Shown: in pieces, positions 41,487 to 49,940 of the stretch
Layout: the number at the start of each line of letters is the position of its first letter
Numbering within the stretch: position 1 is the stretch's first letter
Source: Synechococcus sp. RS9916
GTDB lineage: Bacteria; Cyanobacteriota; Cyanobacteriia; PCC-6307; Cyanobiaceae
Reading direction: 5' to 3'
Assembly (NCBI RefSeq): GCF_000153825.1
Contig: NZ_DS022299.1
Location: 2,196,869-2,260,868, forward strand
Length of the DNA: 64,000 bases
The notes under the pieces: generated by a model
Database searches by the model: none
What the model was told of the DNA's origin: nothing
The model's input: only the letters and a program-made list of their open reading frames with translations
Translations under genes and position numbers: made by a program

Positions 41487-43748
41487 ATGGCGGATTTTGT
41501 TGTGCTCGCCACCGCGGATTGGGACCATCCGCTCTGGACCAACAAACAGCACACGGCGCTGACTTTGGCCGCAGCGGGACACCGGGTGCTCTATGTGGAG
41601 TCCCTCGGGATTCGTCCGCCGCGGGTGGGTGCTGCCGATCGAACCCGAATTGTTCGGCGTCTGCGCCGCCTGCTGCAACTGCCTCGTCAGCGGCGTGAAC
41701 GACTCTGGGTGTGGTCACCTCCTGTGTTGCCCGGCGGCCACAGCGGAAAGGTGCTCCAGCTCAATCGCCGCCTTCTCCAGGGTGGGCTCGAGCTCGTTTG
41801 CCGTTGGCTCGGCTTCACCAATCCGATCCTCTGGACCTACAACCCGCTCACCACCCTCTATCTCGATCCAGAGAGCTACGCAGGCAGTGTTTATCACTGC
41901 GTTGATCGCATTCAGGATCAGCCGTGCATGCCTGTGGCGCGCATCGAAGCCAGTGAGCAAGAGCTCTCTCGGGTTGTGGATGTGGTGTTCGCCACGTCGC
42001 CCCAACTGCAGATCAGCCATCGCCAGTGGAATCACCACACCCTGCTGTTCGGGAACGTGGCGGATCACGGCCATTTCAGTCGCGCCCGCTTGGGGGATGA
42101 CATGGGGCCCTTGCGGTGCCCTGAGCCCCTTGACGCATTGCCCCGGCCAAGGTTGCTGTTCATGGGGGCGATCGATGCCTACAAGCTCGATCTGGCCTTG
42201 CTGCTTCAGTTGGCGCAGCGCAATCCTGCCTGGCGGTTTGTGCTGATCGGACCCGTGGGGGAGTGTGATCCCTCTACCGACGTGGCCGCGCTGATGGCCT
42301 GCCCAAATGTGGACTTGATGGGGCCTGTGGCCTATGGCGACCTGCCTGCCTGGCTGGCCCATGCCGATTTGGCGTTGTTGCCGTTGCAGGTGAACGGCTA
42401 CACCCGCCACATGTTCCCGATGAAGTTCTTCGAATACCTTTCGTCGGGACTGCCGGTGGTGGCCACGGCCATTCCCGCCTTGGAGGCCCACGCCGATGTG
42501 GCTTGGCTATGTCCGCCGGAGACTGAGGCGTTTGAGCAGGCGATTCAGGCTGCTCTAGTAGGGCAGGGCCCGAGCATGCAGCAGCGCTTGGGGCGGGCGG
42601 CGACCCAGACCTATGAGGCACGCACGGATTCAATGCTGGCCTATCTGGATCGGGTGGGTCTGCTTGCGGAGGCCGAGCGCAATCAACCGGATTCTTGTGG
42701 CGGGCAACCGTCGCTGCTCCAGCGTGCTGGTCTCTGGTTGCGGGGCCTCAGCAGTCGGGGGCTGGTGTGGATTAGTCACCGGCTGATGCGGGCCGGCCAC
42801 CCTCGTGCTGCTGTGGCGGTGCTTCAGGGGCTGGCAAAAAGCCGCTGGGGCGATTGCATCCTGCGGGGAGGGCTGGTGTTGCCGCTTGTGCGCTGCGGTG
42901 ACTACCGCCAGGCCCGATTGGTGATGGAACAGCTCTGGCAGGCCTATGGCCACGTGGGCGAACTCAAGCAGCTGTTGTTTCGTCGCGGCAATCGCCCGTC
43001 GGAGCGCAGTGAGCAGGTGTTGCTGTTCGAGGAACTGGTCACGAGCACGGTGCTTCCCCTGTATGCCCTCAACTACTGCCAGGTGGTGCTGGCCCATCGC
43101 TGTGTGGATGTGAAGGACAAAGTGCGCATGCGCCAGTCGGCGATGGCGATTGCCGCCATGGCAACCGCTCTAGAGCAGGATCCCGGCACGCTTTTTTGCT
43201 TGCGCTCGAATCGCCGCAACCGCAGCAAGCTGTTGGTGTCGTGTTACGCCACGCTGCTGCGTTTGCAGCTGGGGTTGCAGCAGTTTGATGCCCTGTCGGC
43301 TCTGGGTCTGCGTTGCCTGAGCTGGGCTGAGCAGTTGGATCTGAATGCGATTGATGCCGATACGTCGTATCGGCTGACGCGCAACATCCTGCGGGTGTTG
43401 TTGATCAACGTGTTGGAGGCTTGGACCGAGCGGGATCCTGCCCTGATGCAACGCACAGCTCGGGTGATCGAGCGCGTGCACCATCACTGCCATCGTGGCT
43501 TGTTTGACCAGCAATCGGCTCAGGAGAACCACCGCGGGTTTGCTGATGCTGTGCTGGCGCGGGTGCAGCGGTTGGAGCAGGCGCAGCTTCAGAGCGATCC
43601 AGAAGGCGCGTTTGAGGAGGCGCTGCCCAGCCTGATGCTGCTGATGCTCAAGAGTGAACGGGAGCTGGCCAGTGAAGCGATCCGCCAAGACCGTCTGACC
43701 AACGTGTTGCCTCTGTTCAGCCCCTATCTCGCTGGAGTTCCGTTGTGA
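41487..43748 (+). CDS. Glycosyltransferase with C-terminal helical extension (753 aa)
   Basis: The first half (about residues 1-395) is a GT-B glycosyltransferase: WDHPLWTNKQHTALTLAAAGHRVLYVES, a middle DRIQDQP, RPRLLFMGAIDAYKLDLALL, and the donor motif PMKFFEYLSSGLPVVATAIPALEAHAD. The second half (about 400-753) has no recognised domain, is helical, and its pattern (AAVAVLQGLAKSRWGDCILRGGLVLPLVRCGDYRQARLVMEQLWQAYG) looks like TPR- or SEL1-type repeats. It overlaps the following gene by 4 bases (GTGA). Such a two-part enzyme is unusual; the extension may hold a partner. Confidence 0.8.
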   Translation: MADFVVLATADWDHPLWTNKQHTALTLAAAGHRVLYVESLGIRPPRVGAADRTRIVRRLRRLLQLPRQRRERLWVWSPPVLPGGHSGKVLQLNRRLLQGGLELVCRWLGFTNPILWTYNPLTTLYLDPESYAGSVYHCVDRIQDQPCMPVARIEASEQELSRVVDVVFATSPQLQISHRQWNHHTLLFGNVADHGHFSRARLGDDMGPLRCPEPLDALPRPRLLFMGAIDAYKLDLALLLQLAQRNPAWRFVLIGPVGECDPSTDVAALMACPNVDLMGPVAYGDLPAWLAHADLALLPLQVNGYTRHMFPMKFFEYLSSGLPVVATAIPALEAHADVAWLCPPETEAFEQAIQAALVGQGPSMQQRLGRAATQTYEARTDSMLAYLDRVGLLAEAERNQPDSCGGQPSLLQRAGLWLRGLSSRGLVWISHRLMRAGHPRAAVAVLQGLAKSRWGDCILRGGLVLPLVRCGDYRQARLVMEQLWQAYGHVGELKQLLFRRGNRPSERSEQVLLFEELVTSTVLPLYALNYCQVVLAHRCVDVKDKVRMRQSAMAIAAMATALEQDPGTLFCLRSNRRNRSKLLVSCYATLLRLQLGLQQFDALSALGLRCLSWAEQLDLNAIDADTSYRLTRNILRVLLINVLEAWTERDPALMQRTARVIERVHHHCHRGLFDQQSAQENHRGFADAVLARVQRLEQAQLQSDPEGAFEEALPSLMLLMLKSERELASEAIRQDRLTNVLPLFSPYLAGVPL

Positions 43749-44923
43749 GTCCCCCGAAGCGAGTGGTGCTCTATATCGACAGCCTCAAGCTGGGAGGCGC
43801 CGAACGGGTCACCCTGACCTGGGCCCGCTGGCTCTACCAGGCGGGATGGCAGCCCATGGTGCTGACTCGTCAGCCCGTCAGCTGGGATTTCTATCCCGTT
43901 CCTCCAGATGTGGAGCGGGCTGTGGAGCCCGCTGATGTGTCTTGGATGCGGCGGTTGGGCCCGTTGGCGTTTCCCTTTCGGGTGTTGCGTCTGCAGCGCT
44001 GGCTGAATGACCAGAACGTGGACCTCGCCATTGGTGTGACCTCACTCCCGGCCATCAAGTTGCTGTTTGCTGCACGCCTCTTGGGAGTGCCGTGTGTGGT
44101 GTCGGAGCGCAATTATCCCCCGCTGAAGCGGATTGGCCGGATCTGGAGTGGGTTGCGCCGGCTCAGTTATCCCTGGGCTGCTCTCCACCTCGTGCAGACC
44201 CGCGCGGTCGGAACCTGGATGGCAGCCCATCTGGGCGCCCATCGACAGTTGTTGTTGCCTAACCCCGTGCAATGGCCTTTGGCCCGCTTTCATCCCAGCC
44301 TTGAGCCCAAGCACTGGCTGGCGCAACGGGGCTGTCAAGCCTCCGATCATGTGGTGTTAGCGGTAGGAACAAAAGCCGACCAGAAGGGTTTCGATCGACT
44401 GGTGCGCTGGTGGATTCCCCTTGCTCAGGCGGATGCTCGGCTGCAGTTAGTGATTGTGGGTCTCGATGAACGGCCTTATCACGGTCGGGATCAACAGGCC
44501 GAGCTGCGGGCGTTGCTGGTGGATCATCCTGAGCTCCAAGGCCGGCTGCAGTTCCCCGGCCGCGTGGGCAACCTGGCGGATTGGTATGCCCGAGCCCAGC
44601 TGTTTGTGCTCTCGTCGCGTTACGAGGGATTCCCCAATGTGCTGTTGGAGGCGATGGCTGCAGGTTGCTGTTGTGTGGCGGCCGATTGCCCTCAGGGGCC
44701 TGCCGACCTGATCCAAGACGGGGTCAACGGTCGTCTGCTTCCTGATACGGCTTCGGACTCGCAATGGCTGCAGGTGCTGGCGGAGTTGTTGGCGAATGGG
44801 GCAGAGCGGCAACGCCTGGCCGCTAACGCGGTGGAGGTGCGGGAGCTGTATGCCCCAGCAGCGTTGCAGCAGCGATTGATGCAAGCTCTTGAACGGGTGA
44901 TGCAGGAGGCGGCCGCGAACTGA
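43745..44923 (+). CDS. GT4 glycosyltransferase
   Basis: A typical 392-residue GT4 enzyme with GGAERVTLTWARWLYQAGW at the N-terminus, VVSERNYPP in the acceptor domain, a catalytic/donor loop VVLAVGTKADQKGFDRLVRWW and the signature FVLSSRYEGFPNVLLEAMAAGCCCVAADCPQGPAD. Starts at GTG 43745 in a GTGA overlap with the previous gene and ends one base before the next start, so it is tightly coupled in the operon. Resembles enzymes that add hexoses to capsular or O-antigen repeats; donor unknown. Confidence 0.92.
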   Translation: MSPPKRVVLYIDSLKLGGAERVTLTWARWLYQAGWQPMVLTRQPVSWDFYPVPPDVERAVEPADVSWMRRLGPLAFPFRVLRLQRWLNDQNVDLAIGVTSLPAIKLLFAARLLGVPCVVSERNYPPLKRIGRIWSGLRRLSYPWAALHLVQTRAVGTWMAAHLGAHRQLLLPNPVQWPLARFHPSLEPKHWLAQRGCQASDHVVLAVGTKADQKGFDRLVRWWIPLAQADARLQLVIVGLDERPYHGRDQQAELRALLVDHPELQGRLQFPGRVGNLADWYARAQLFVLSSRYEGFPNVLLEAMAAGCCCVAADCPQGPADLIQDGVNGRLLPDTASDSQWLQVLAELLANGAERQRLAANAVEVRELYAPAALQQRLMQALERVMQEAAAN

Positions 44924-44924
44924 G

Positions 44925-46202
44925 ATGCAGCACGCAGCACCTGAGCAAACCGATGATCTCTGGCTGGTCTTGCCTCACCTAGGGCCTGGTGGAGCCCAGA
45001 AAGTGGCGTTGCTGGCGGCCGGTTTTTTTATGGCCAAAGGCTGGCGCGTGCGCCTGGTGACGATGCTGCCGGGTCCGGCTCAGGCCCATGCCATTCCAGA
45101 GGGATTGCTGGTCACCGATCTCGCCCCTGCCGTGGATGCGCTCTGGAAGCGGGACCACTGGAACCGTTCGCTGTTGGCACGCGGTCGCCGCTTTCTTGCG
45201 CCGCAGCGACGGCTGCATCGCGCGCTGGCGCGTCTGGTGATGGGACCACTGGTGGGACTGTTGGAGCCGGTGCAGCCCGGCCCGCGTGACTGGCGCTCGC
45301 GTTTGCTCCGTTGGTGTGTGCAGGGCATTGACGGACCGCCCTCCTGGGAGCTGGAACGATTGCTTCAGTCCCATCGCCCCAGACGGGTGGTGTCGTTTCT
45401 GAGTCGCACCAACATGCGCATCTGCAGTGCCCTTTGGTGGCGGGATTGCCATCTCGTGGTTTCGGAACGCAATGACCTGCGCAAGCAGCAGTTGCCCTTC
45501 CCCTGGCCGCGCTTTCGCCGTCTGCTGTACCGCCGAGCGGATGTACTCACGGCGAATACAGCTGGTGTGATGGACAGCCTGGTGCCCTTGTTTCAGGCCC
45601 GTCAGCTGGCCCTGCTTCCCAACCCGCTGCCGATGCCGGTGGTGCCTGCTGCGGTGGGGTCGGCAGGCGATCGCCAGGGGTTTGTGACCGTGGCGCGGCT
45701 GGTGCCGCAAAAGGGCATTGATGTGCTGATTCGTGCCCTAGCTCAAAGTGCTGGTGCGGCGCGCAACTGGACGCTGACCCTGGTGGGGGATGGGCCGGAA
45801 CGGGCGGCGCTGGAGCACCAAGTGCAGCAGGTTGGTTTGCAGGAGCGGGTGCACTTTCTTGGCTTTTGCACGGATCCCCAGACGTTTCTGCTGAGGTCCG
45901 GAGTGTTTGTCTTGCCCTCCCGCTTCGAGGGCATGCCCAATGCCTTGTTGGAAGCGATGGCCGCGGGCCTGGCGGTGGTGGTGACGGATGCGTCGCCCGG
46001 GCCGCTGGAGGTGGTGGAGAACGGTGTCAGCGGGTTGGTGGTGCCCAGCGATGATCCGTTTGCTTTGGCCGAAGCCCTTGATCGTTTGGCGCTCGACCCT
46101 GCGTTGCGGGAGCGCTTGGGTGCTGCGGCGCGAGACACCCTGCGTCAGTTGGATTGGCCTGTGGTCGGTCCGATCTGGGAGTCGTTGGTGGATCAGCCAT
46201 GA
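44925..46202 (+). CDS. GT4 glycosyltransferase
   Basis: A 425-residue GT4 enzyme related to its upstream neighbour: LPHLGPGGAQKVALLAAGFF, VVSERNDLRKQQLPFPWPRF, GFVTVARLVPQKGIDVLIRALA and FVLPSRFEGMPNALLEAMAAGLAVVVTDASPGPLEVV. The N-terminal half is longer and contains extra arginine-rich segments. Its last bases overlap the next ATG (ATGA at 46199-46202). The paired GT4 genes may have arisen by tandem duplication. Confidence 0.92.
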   Translation: MQHAAPEQTDDLWLVLPHLGPGGAQKVALLAAGFFMAKGWRVRLVTMLPGPAQAHAIPEGLLVTDLAPAVDALWKRDHWNRSLLARGRRFLAPQRRLHRALARLVMGPLVGLLEPVQPGPRDWRSRLLRWCVQGIDGPPSWELERLLQSHRPRRVVSFLSRTNMRICSALWWRDCHLVVSERNDLRKQQLPFPWPRFRRLLYRRADVLTANTAGVMDSLVPLFQARQLALLPNPLPMPVVPAAVGSAGDRQGFVTVARLVPQKGIDVLIRALAQSAGAARNWTLTLVGDGPERAALEHQVQQVGLQERVHFLGFCTDPQTFLLRSGVFVLPSRFEGMPNALLEAMAAGLAVVVTDASPGPLEVVENGVSGLVVPSDDPFALAEALDRLALDPALRERLGAAARDTLRQLDWPVVGPIWESLVDQP

Positions 46203-47317
46203 CCCTGCGACGGTTGCTGGTGTTTGCTCCCACCCGCCGGGCGGCATCGGAAACCTTTGTGCGCGCCAATTTGGCGGGGTTGCCGTTTGAGGTGCAGGCC
46301 TACTTCGGTGATGAACGACCTTGGAACCAACCGGCACGCTTGGCCTATGGCCTTGCGGTGGTGTTGAGCAAGGCCTGCACGCGTCTAGGGCTGTTGCGTC
46401 TGGCGGGCTGGCCGGCTGCGGTGGTAGCGCGGGGGTTGATTGCTCGCCATCGGCCCGATCTGGTGTTGGCGGAGTTTGGCTTCCATGCGGTGCGGGTGAT
46501 GGAGGTGGCCCCGGTGATGGCGGTGCCCTTGGTGGTGCACTTTCGTGGCTCCGATCTCTCTGCCCAGTGCAAATTGGGCGTGTTGCGCGGCCGGTATCGC
46601 CGCTTGATGGGGTTGGCGGCCGGGTTGATCTGCAAATCCAAGCCCATGGCCCAGACCTTGCAGACACTGGGTGCGCCTGCGGATCGCATCTTGATCAGTG
46701 CATCCGGAGCAAATGCCCAGTTGTTCCATGGCAGTGCGCCGGCAGCGGCGCCTCCGGTTTGTCTGGCGGTGGGACGGTTTGTGGCGAAGAAAGGACCGTT
46801 GCAGACGATTCGAGCCTTCGCAGCCCAGCCCCAGGGTCAGCTCTGGATGGTTGGGGAGGGGCCCTTGTTGGCGGAGGCAAAAGCGTTGGCAGAGGATCTG
46901 GATCTGGGGGAGCGGATTCGTTTCCTGGGGGTGTGCAGTCAGGTTGAAGTGGCGGCGCTCATGCGGCAGGTGCGGGTGTTCGTGCAGCATTCCCTGGTGG
47001 CTGCTGATGGCGATAGTGAGGGCAATCCTGTGGCGGTGATGGAAGCGCAGCTGAGTGGTTTGCCCGTGGTGGCCACGCGCCATGCCGGCATCCCGGAAGT
47101 GGTGATCGATGGTCAGACCGGACTGCTGGTGGCGGAAGGGGATGTGCAGGGAATGGCCGCGGCGATGGAACGGCTGCTGCAGGATCCAGCGTTGTGCTCC
47201 CGGTTCGGAGCCGCAGGCCGTTGCCATGTGGAGCAAGGATTCACCCTGGACAAGCACTTGGCCGATCTCAGCCGCTTCCTGATCCAGACCCATGCGCAGG
47301 CGGTTAAGGGCGCATGA
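46199..47317 (+). CDS. GT4 glycosyltransferase
   Basis: A 372-residue GT4 enzyme with a shorter N-terminal region (APTRRAASETFVRANLAGL), VLAEFGFHAVRVM, VHFRGSDLSAQCKL, AVGRFVAKKGPLQTIRAFA and EGNPVAVMEAQLSGLPVVATRHAGIPEVVIDGQTGLL. This pattern fits colanic-acid-type transferases (WcaL/WcaC-like). I chose ATG 46199, in an ATGA overlap with the previous gene; the longer frame starting 46154 lies in that gene. It is followed in an ATGA overlap by a sulfotransferase. Confidence 0.92.
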   Translation: MTLRRLLVFAPTRRAASETFVRANLAGLPFEVQAYFGDERPWNQPARLAYGLAVVLSKACTRLGLLRLAGWPAAVVARGLIARHRPDLVLAEFGFHAVRVMEVAPVMAVPLVVHFRGSDLSAQCKLGVLRGRYRRLMGLAAGLICKSKPMAQTLQTLGAPADRILISASGANAQLFHGSAPAAAPPVCLAVGRFVAKKGPLQTIRAFAAQPQGQLWMVGEGPLLAEAKALAEDLDLGERIRFLGVCSQVEVAALMRQVRVFVQHSLVAADGDSEGNPVAVMEAQLSGLPVVATRHAGIPEVVIDGQTGLLVAEGDVQGMAAAMERLLQDPALCSRFGAAGRCHVEQGFTLDKHLADLSRFLIQTHAQAVKGA

Positions 47318-48177
47318 GTGGCATGAAACAACGGTTGTTGTTGATTCGGGGGCTGGGCCACAGCGGCACCACGATCCTCGATCTCGCCCTTGGGGCCCAT
47401 CCCAAGATCACCGGTCTTGGTGAAGCGGTGCGCTTGCTGGAGAAACCGGCTGTCCAAGACAGCCACCGTGGCCCGGCCCAGTTGCGTGGTGAGCTGCGTC
47501 ATCAGCGCCGGTGCACCTGCGGCCTGGTGGCCGATGCCTGTCCGGTGTGGGGGCCGATCTTGCGCTGGCTGCCGTCTCACGACGAGCAACCGCTTCCCGA
47601 CAAACTTAAGCGTCTGCTGGCAGCCCTGAAGCCTCCAGAGGAGGGCTCCTCCATCAACTCCTGGGTGGTGGAGTCGTATCAAGACGATTTCGTGCTGCCC
47701 TTCCTGGAGGATCCGGCCTTGGACATCCGCGTGCTCCATCTCACCCGTGACGTGCGCAGTTGGGTGCATTCCCGTTCCCGCGACGGACGCCAACGGGGGC
47801 GTTGGCTGCCAGGACTCCAGCCGTTGTTGCGCTGGTGGCGTCTCAGTGCACGGCACGAACGGCAGCTGCAGTGTTGCGGCAAGCCGGTGTTCCGGCTCGG
47901 CTACGAGGAGCTGGCCCTGCGGCCTGAGCAGACTCTGCGCCGTCTGTGTGACTGGTTGGAGCTGGAGTTCGACCCGGCGATGCTGGCGCCTGTGGCCCAG
48001 TCGGGTAGCCACATTCTCTCGGGCAATCGGGTGCGCTTCGATGCGGAGAAAGGGGCGGCCATTCATTACGACGCTGCTTGGATGACCCATGGGGCCGGGA
48101 TCGCCCAGCTCGCCTTGGCCTGGCCGCCGCTGGCGGCCCTCAATCGGCGTCTGGTTTACTCCGCTTCTCGCCGGTAG
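47314..48177 (+). CDS. PAPS-dependent sulfotransferase, cysteine-motif type
   Basis: Transfers sulfate from PAPS to a sugar or lipid hydroxyl. The 287-residue protein begins with the 5'-phosphosulfate loop LLLIRGLGHSGTTILDLALGAHP and has the 3'-phosphate motif HLTRDVRSWVHSRSRDG near residue 144. A cysteine set, RRCTCGLVADACPVW (C-x-C-x6-C-P), follows about 50 residues after the loop. It closes the glycosyltransferase operon, starting in an ATGA overlap, so the operon product is probably sulfated. It meets a large membrane-protein gene tail to tail with a 22-base overlap. Confidence 0.88.
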   Translation: MSGMKQRLLLIRGLGHSGTTILDLALGAHPKITGLGEAVRLLEKPAVQDSHRGPAQLRGELRHQRRCTCGLVADACPVWGPILRWLPSHDEQPLPDKLKRLLAALKPPEEGSSINSWVVESYQDDFVLPFLEDPALDIRVLHLTRDVRSWVHSRSRDGRQRGRWLPGLQPLLRWWRLSARHERQLQCCGKPVFRLGYEELALRPEQTLRRLCDWLELEFDPAMLAPVAQSGSHILSGNRVRFDAEKGAAIHYDAAWMTHGAGIAQLALAWPPLAALNRRLVYSASRR

Positions 48178-49940
48178 ATGTGGCCGTTGCTGACCGCTGG
48201 ATCGAAGTCATAGATCAGCCGATAGGCGCTCAGATCAATGCCATATTTTTTGAGCTTTTTGCCCGAATCGAGATCCAGTAGCAGGTCTCCTGGCTGCGCT
48301 TGGTAAGCATCGCCCCGGTCGATGCCATCGATGATCTCGGCCTGGTGGGTGTCTGGGTCGAGGTAGATCAGGCGGTCGTAGGGGAGGGAGCGCAGGTAAT
48401 CGGAGTGTTTGAACCACGACTTCGAGAGAATCAGATTCACCGGTTCCCCCCGGCGCTTCATTTCCAGTGCCAGTGTTTGGGCGGCATCAAAGGTGGCGCG
48501 CCAGGAGTGTTGGGTGTTGCGAATGGAGCTGAAGCGCTCCTGGAAGTGATGGGCGAAGCGGTGCTCTACGGCCACAATCGACAGGCTGAGTCCCACGCCA
48601 ATGGCCCCGGTGATCCTGCGGCTGGAGCGGTTGAGGAGCCAGGGGCTGATCGCGACGGCCCACACCACCAACATGTCGAGCACCGCCACCCAATTCACGG
48701 GAAGCGCCATGTAGCTCGTGCTTTTGAATCCCACCAGTGCCCAAAGGGCCAGGGCATAGGCGAGGGCTCCGAGATTGAGACCGTCGATCACTGAGAACGA
48801 AAAGTCGTTGCGCTGGCGGCACCACTGGGTCAGACGCACCACGATGAACAGCAGCACCACCACCGTGCGGATGTCGAGCTCGAAGGTCGAGAAGCGCAGG
48901 CTGGCGTCGTAGCGCTGATCGCCGAGGTAAAGGCTGGGCAATAGGCTGAGCCAGGTGGCGCTCGCCAGAAAGAACGGCACCAAGCAGAGCAGATTTCGTT
49001 CCAGCTGGTTGTGCTGGTTCCATTGGTTTGGAGCCCGGCTGAGTAGAGACGCCAGGGCGGGCACCGCGAACCAGAGGATCGCCGTGTCTTTGAGGAAGCT
49101 GCCCAGGAGTGCCCAGATCAATGCGAGGAGAGCGGCCCGGTGGTCTCCTGTCTCGCGAGATCGAAGCCAGTGGAAGGTGAACAGCGCCAGCAGCAGGCTC
49201 AGCAGCCGTTCGCTGTAGATGAACTGGAAATAGTTGTAAGCCGCGGAGCTCGTGAACAGGTAAAGGATGCAACTGATCAACAGCAGTGCTGGAGCCTTGG
49301 CGGCTTGAGGCTTGGTGAGCCTGAGGCTTTGCTGCACCACGGCCACGCTCAGGCCGATGGTGGCCACCAGCTCCGCTGCACTGATCAGGGCCCAGACCTT
49401 GGGATAGGGCGTGAACCAACTGAGGATGTGGAGGTCTTGGTGGGAGAGGGGAAAGAAGCGGAAGTCGTTTCGGCCCATGGCTTCACCGATGAAGCTGGGC
49501 CGGGGGCCGAAGTTGTCGAGGAGTAGTCCGTTGTGGATGTCGTCGAACCAGGTGACGATTTCCTTGTAAAACCAGCTGCTCTCGCTCACCATCAGCAGCG
49601 CGTAGACGGTCAGCAACCCGCAGGCGATCGGGTGGCGGCGGATGAACGTCCAGGTTTGGTGGAGCAAGCTCTTGTTCTGACCCGATGCCTGAGCTGGAGC
49701 AGGGAGCCGTTGGATGGCCAGCACCAGCACACCGATCAGCAGAAGCATCACCATCAACCAGAGCTGGTGGGCCAGGGCGTTGTAGTGCTCCAGCAGTGCC
49801 GATCCCTCAGGCAGCAGGGGGTCGGGCAGTTGCTGGCGGTGTTGCACCAGCCAGGTGCTCAGGCCCAGACCGAGCAGCAGAATCCCGCTCGAGAGGCCTG
49901 CCAGCCAGGCCATCAGCCGGTTGATCCTGGCCATCGTCAT
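48156..49940 (-). CDS. Large polytopic membrane protein, copy A of three paralogues (594 aa)
   Basis: A protein I cannot assign to a known family. About ten membrane segments: two near the N-terminus (about 11-32 and 60-76), one at 104-120, then several after residue 185. Between the third and fourth lies an invariant block (residues 156-190), E-x-M-x-R-N-D-x-R-F-F-P-L-x-H-Q-D-L-H and SWFTPYPKVWALISAAEL. The last ~110 residues are soluble, with LPYDRLIYLDPD and QPGDLLLDLD. Copy B is just upstream (ATGA overlap) and copy C is at 61688-63457. The hydrophilic loop suggests a GT-C-like or polymerase-like glycan enzyme, which is inference. Confidence 0.75.
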   Translation of the reverse strand: MTMARINRLMAWLAGLSSGILLLGLGLSTWLVQHRQQLPDPLLPEGSALLEHYNALAHQLWLMVMLLLIGVLVLAIQRLPAPAQASGQNKSLLHQTWTFIRRHPIACGLLTVYALLMVSESSWFYKEIVTWFDDIHNGLLLDNFGPRPSFIGEAMGRNDFRFFPLSHQDLHILSWFTPYPKVWALISAAELVATIGLSVAVVQQSLRLTKPQAAKAPALLLISCILYLFTSSAAYNYFQFIYSERLLSLLLALFTFHWLRSRETGDHRAALLALIWALLGSFLKDTAILWFAVPALASLLSRAPNQWNQHNQLERNLLCLVPFFLASATWLSLLPSLYLGDQRYDASLRFSTFELDIRTVVVLLFIVVRLTQWCRQRNDFSFSVIDGLNLGALAYALALWALVGFKSTSYMALPVNWVAVLDMLVVWAVAISPWLLNRSSRRITGAIGVGLSLSIVAVEHRFAHHFQERFSSIRNTQHSWRATFDAAQTLALEMKRRGEPVNLILSKSWFKHSDYLRSLPYDRLIYLDPDTHQAEIIDGIDRGDAYQAQPGDLLLDLDSGKKLKKYGIDLSAYRLIYDFDPAVSNGHIYRREAE

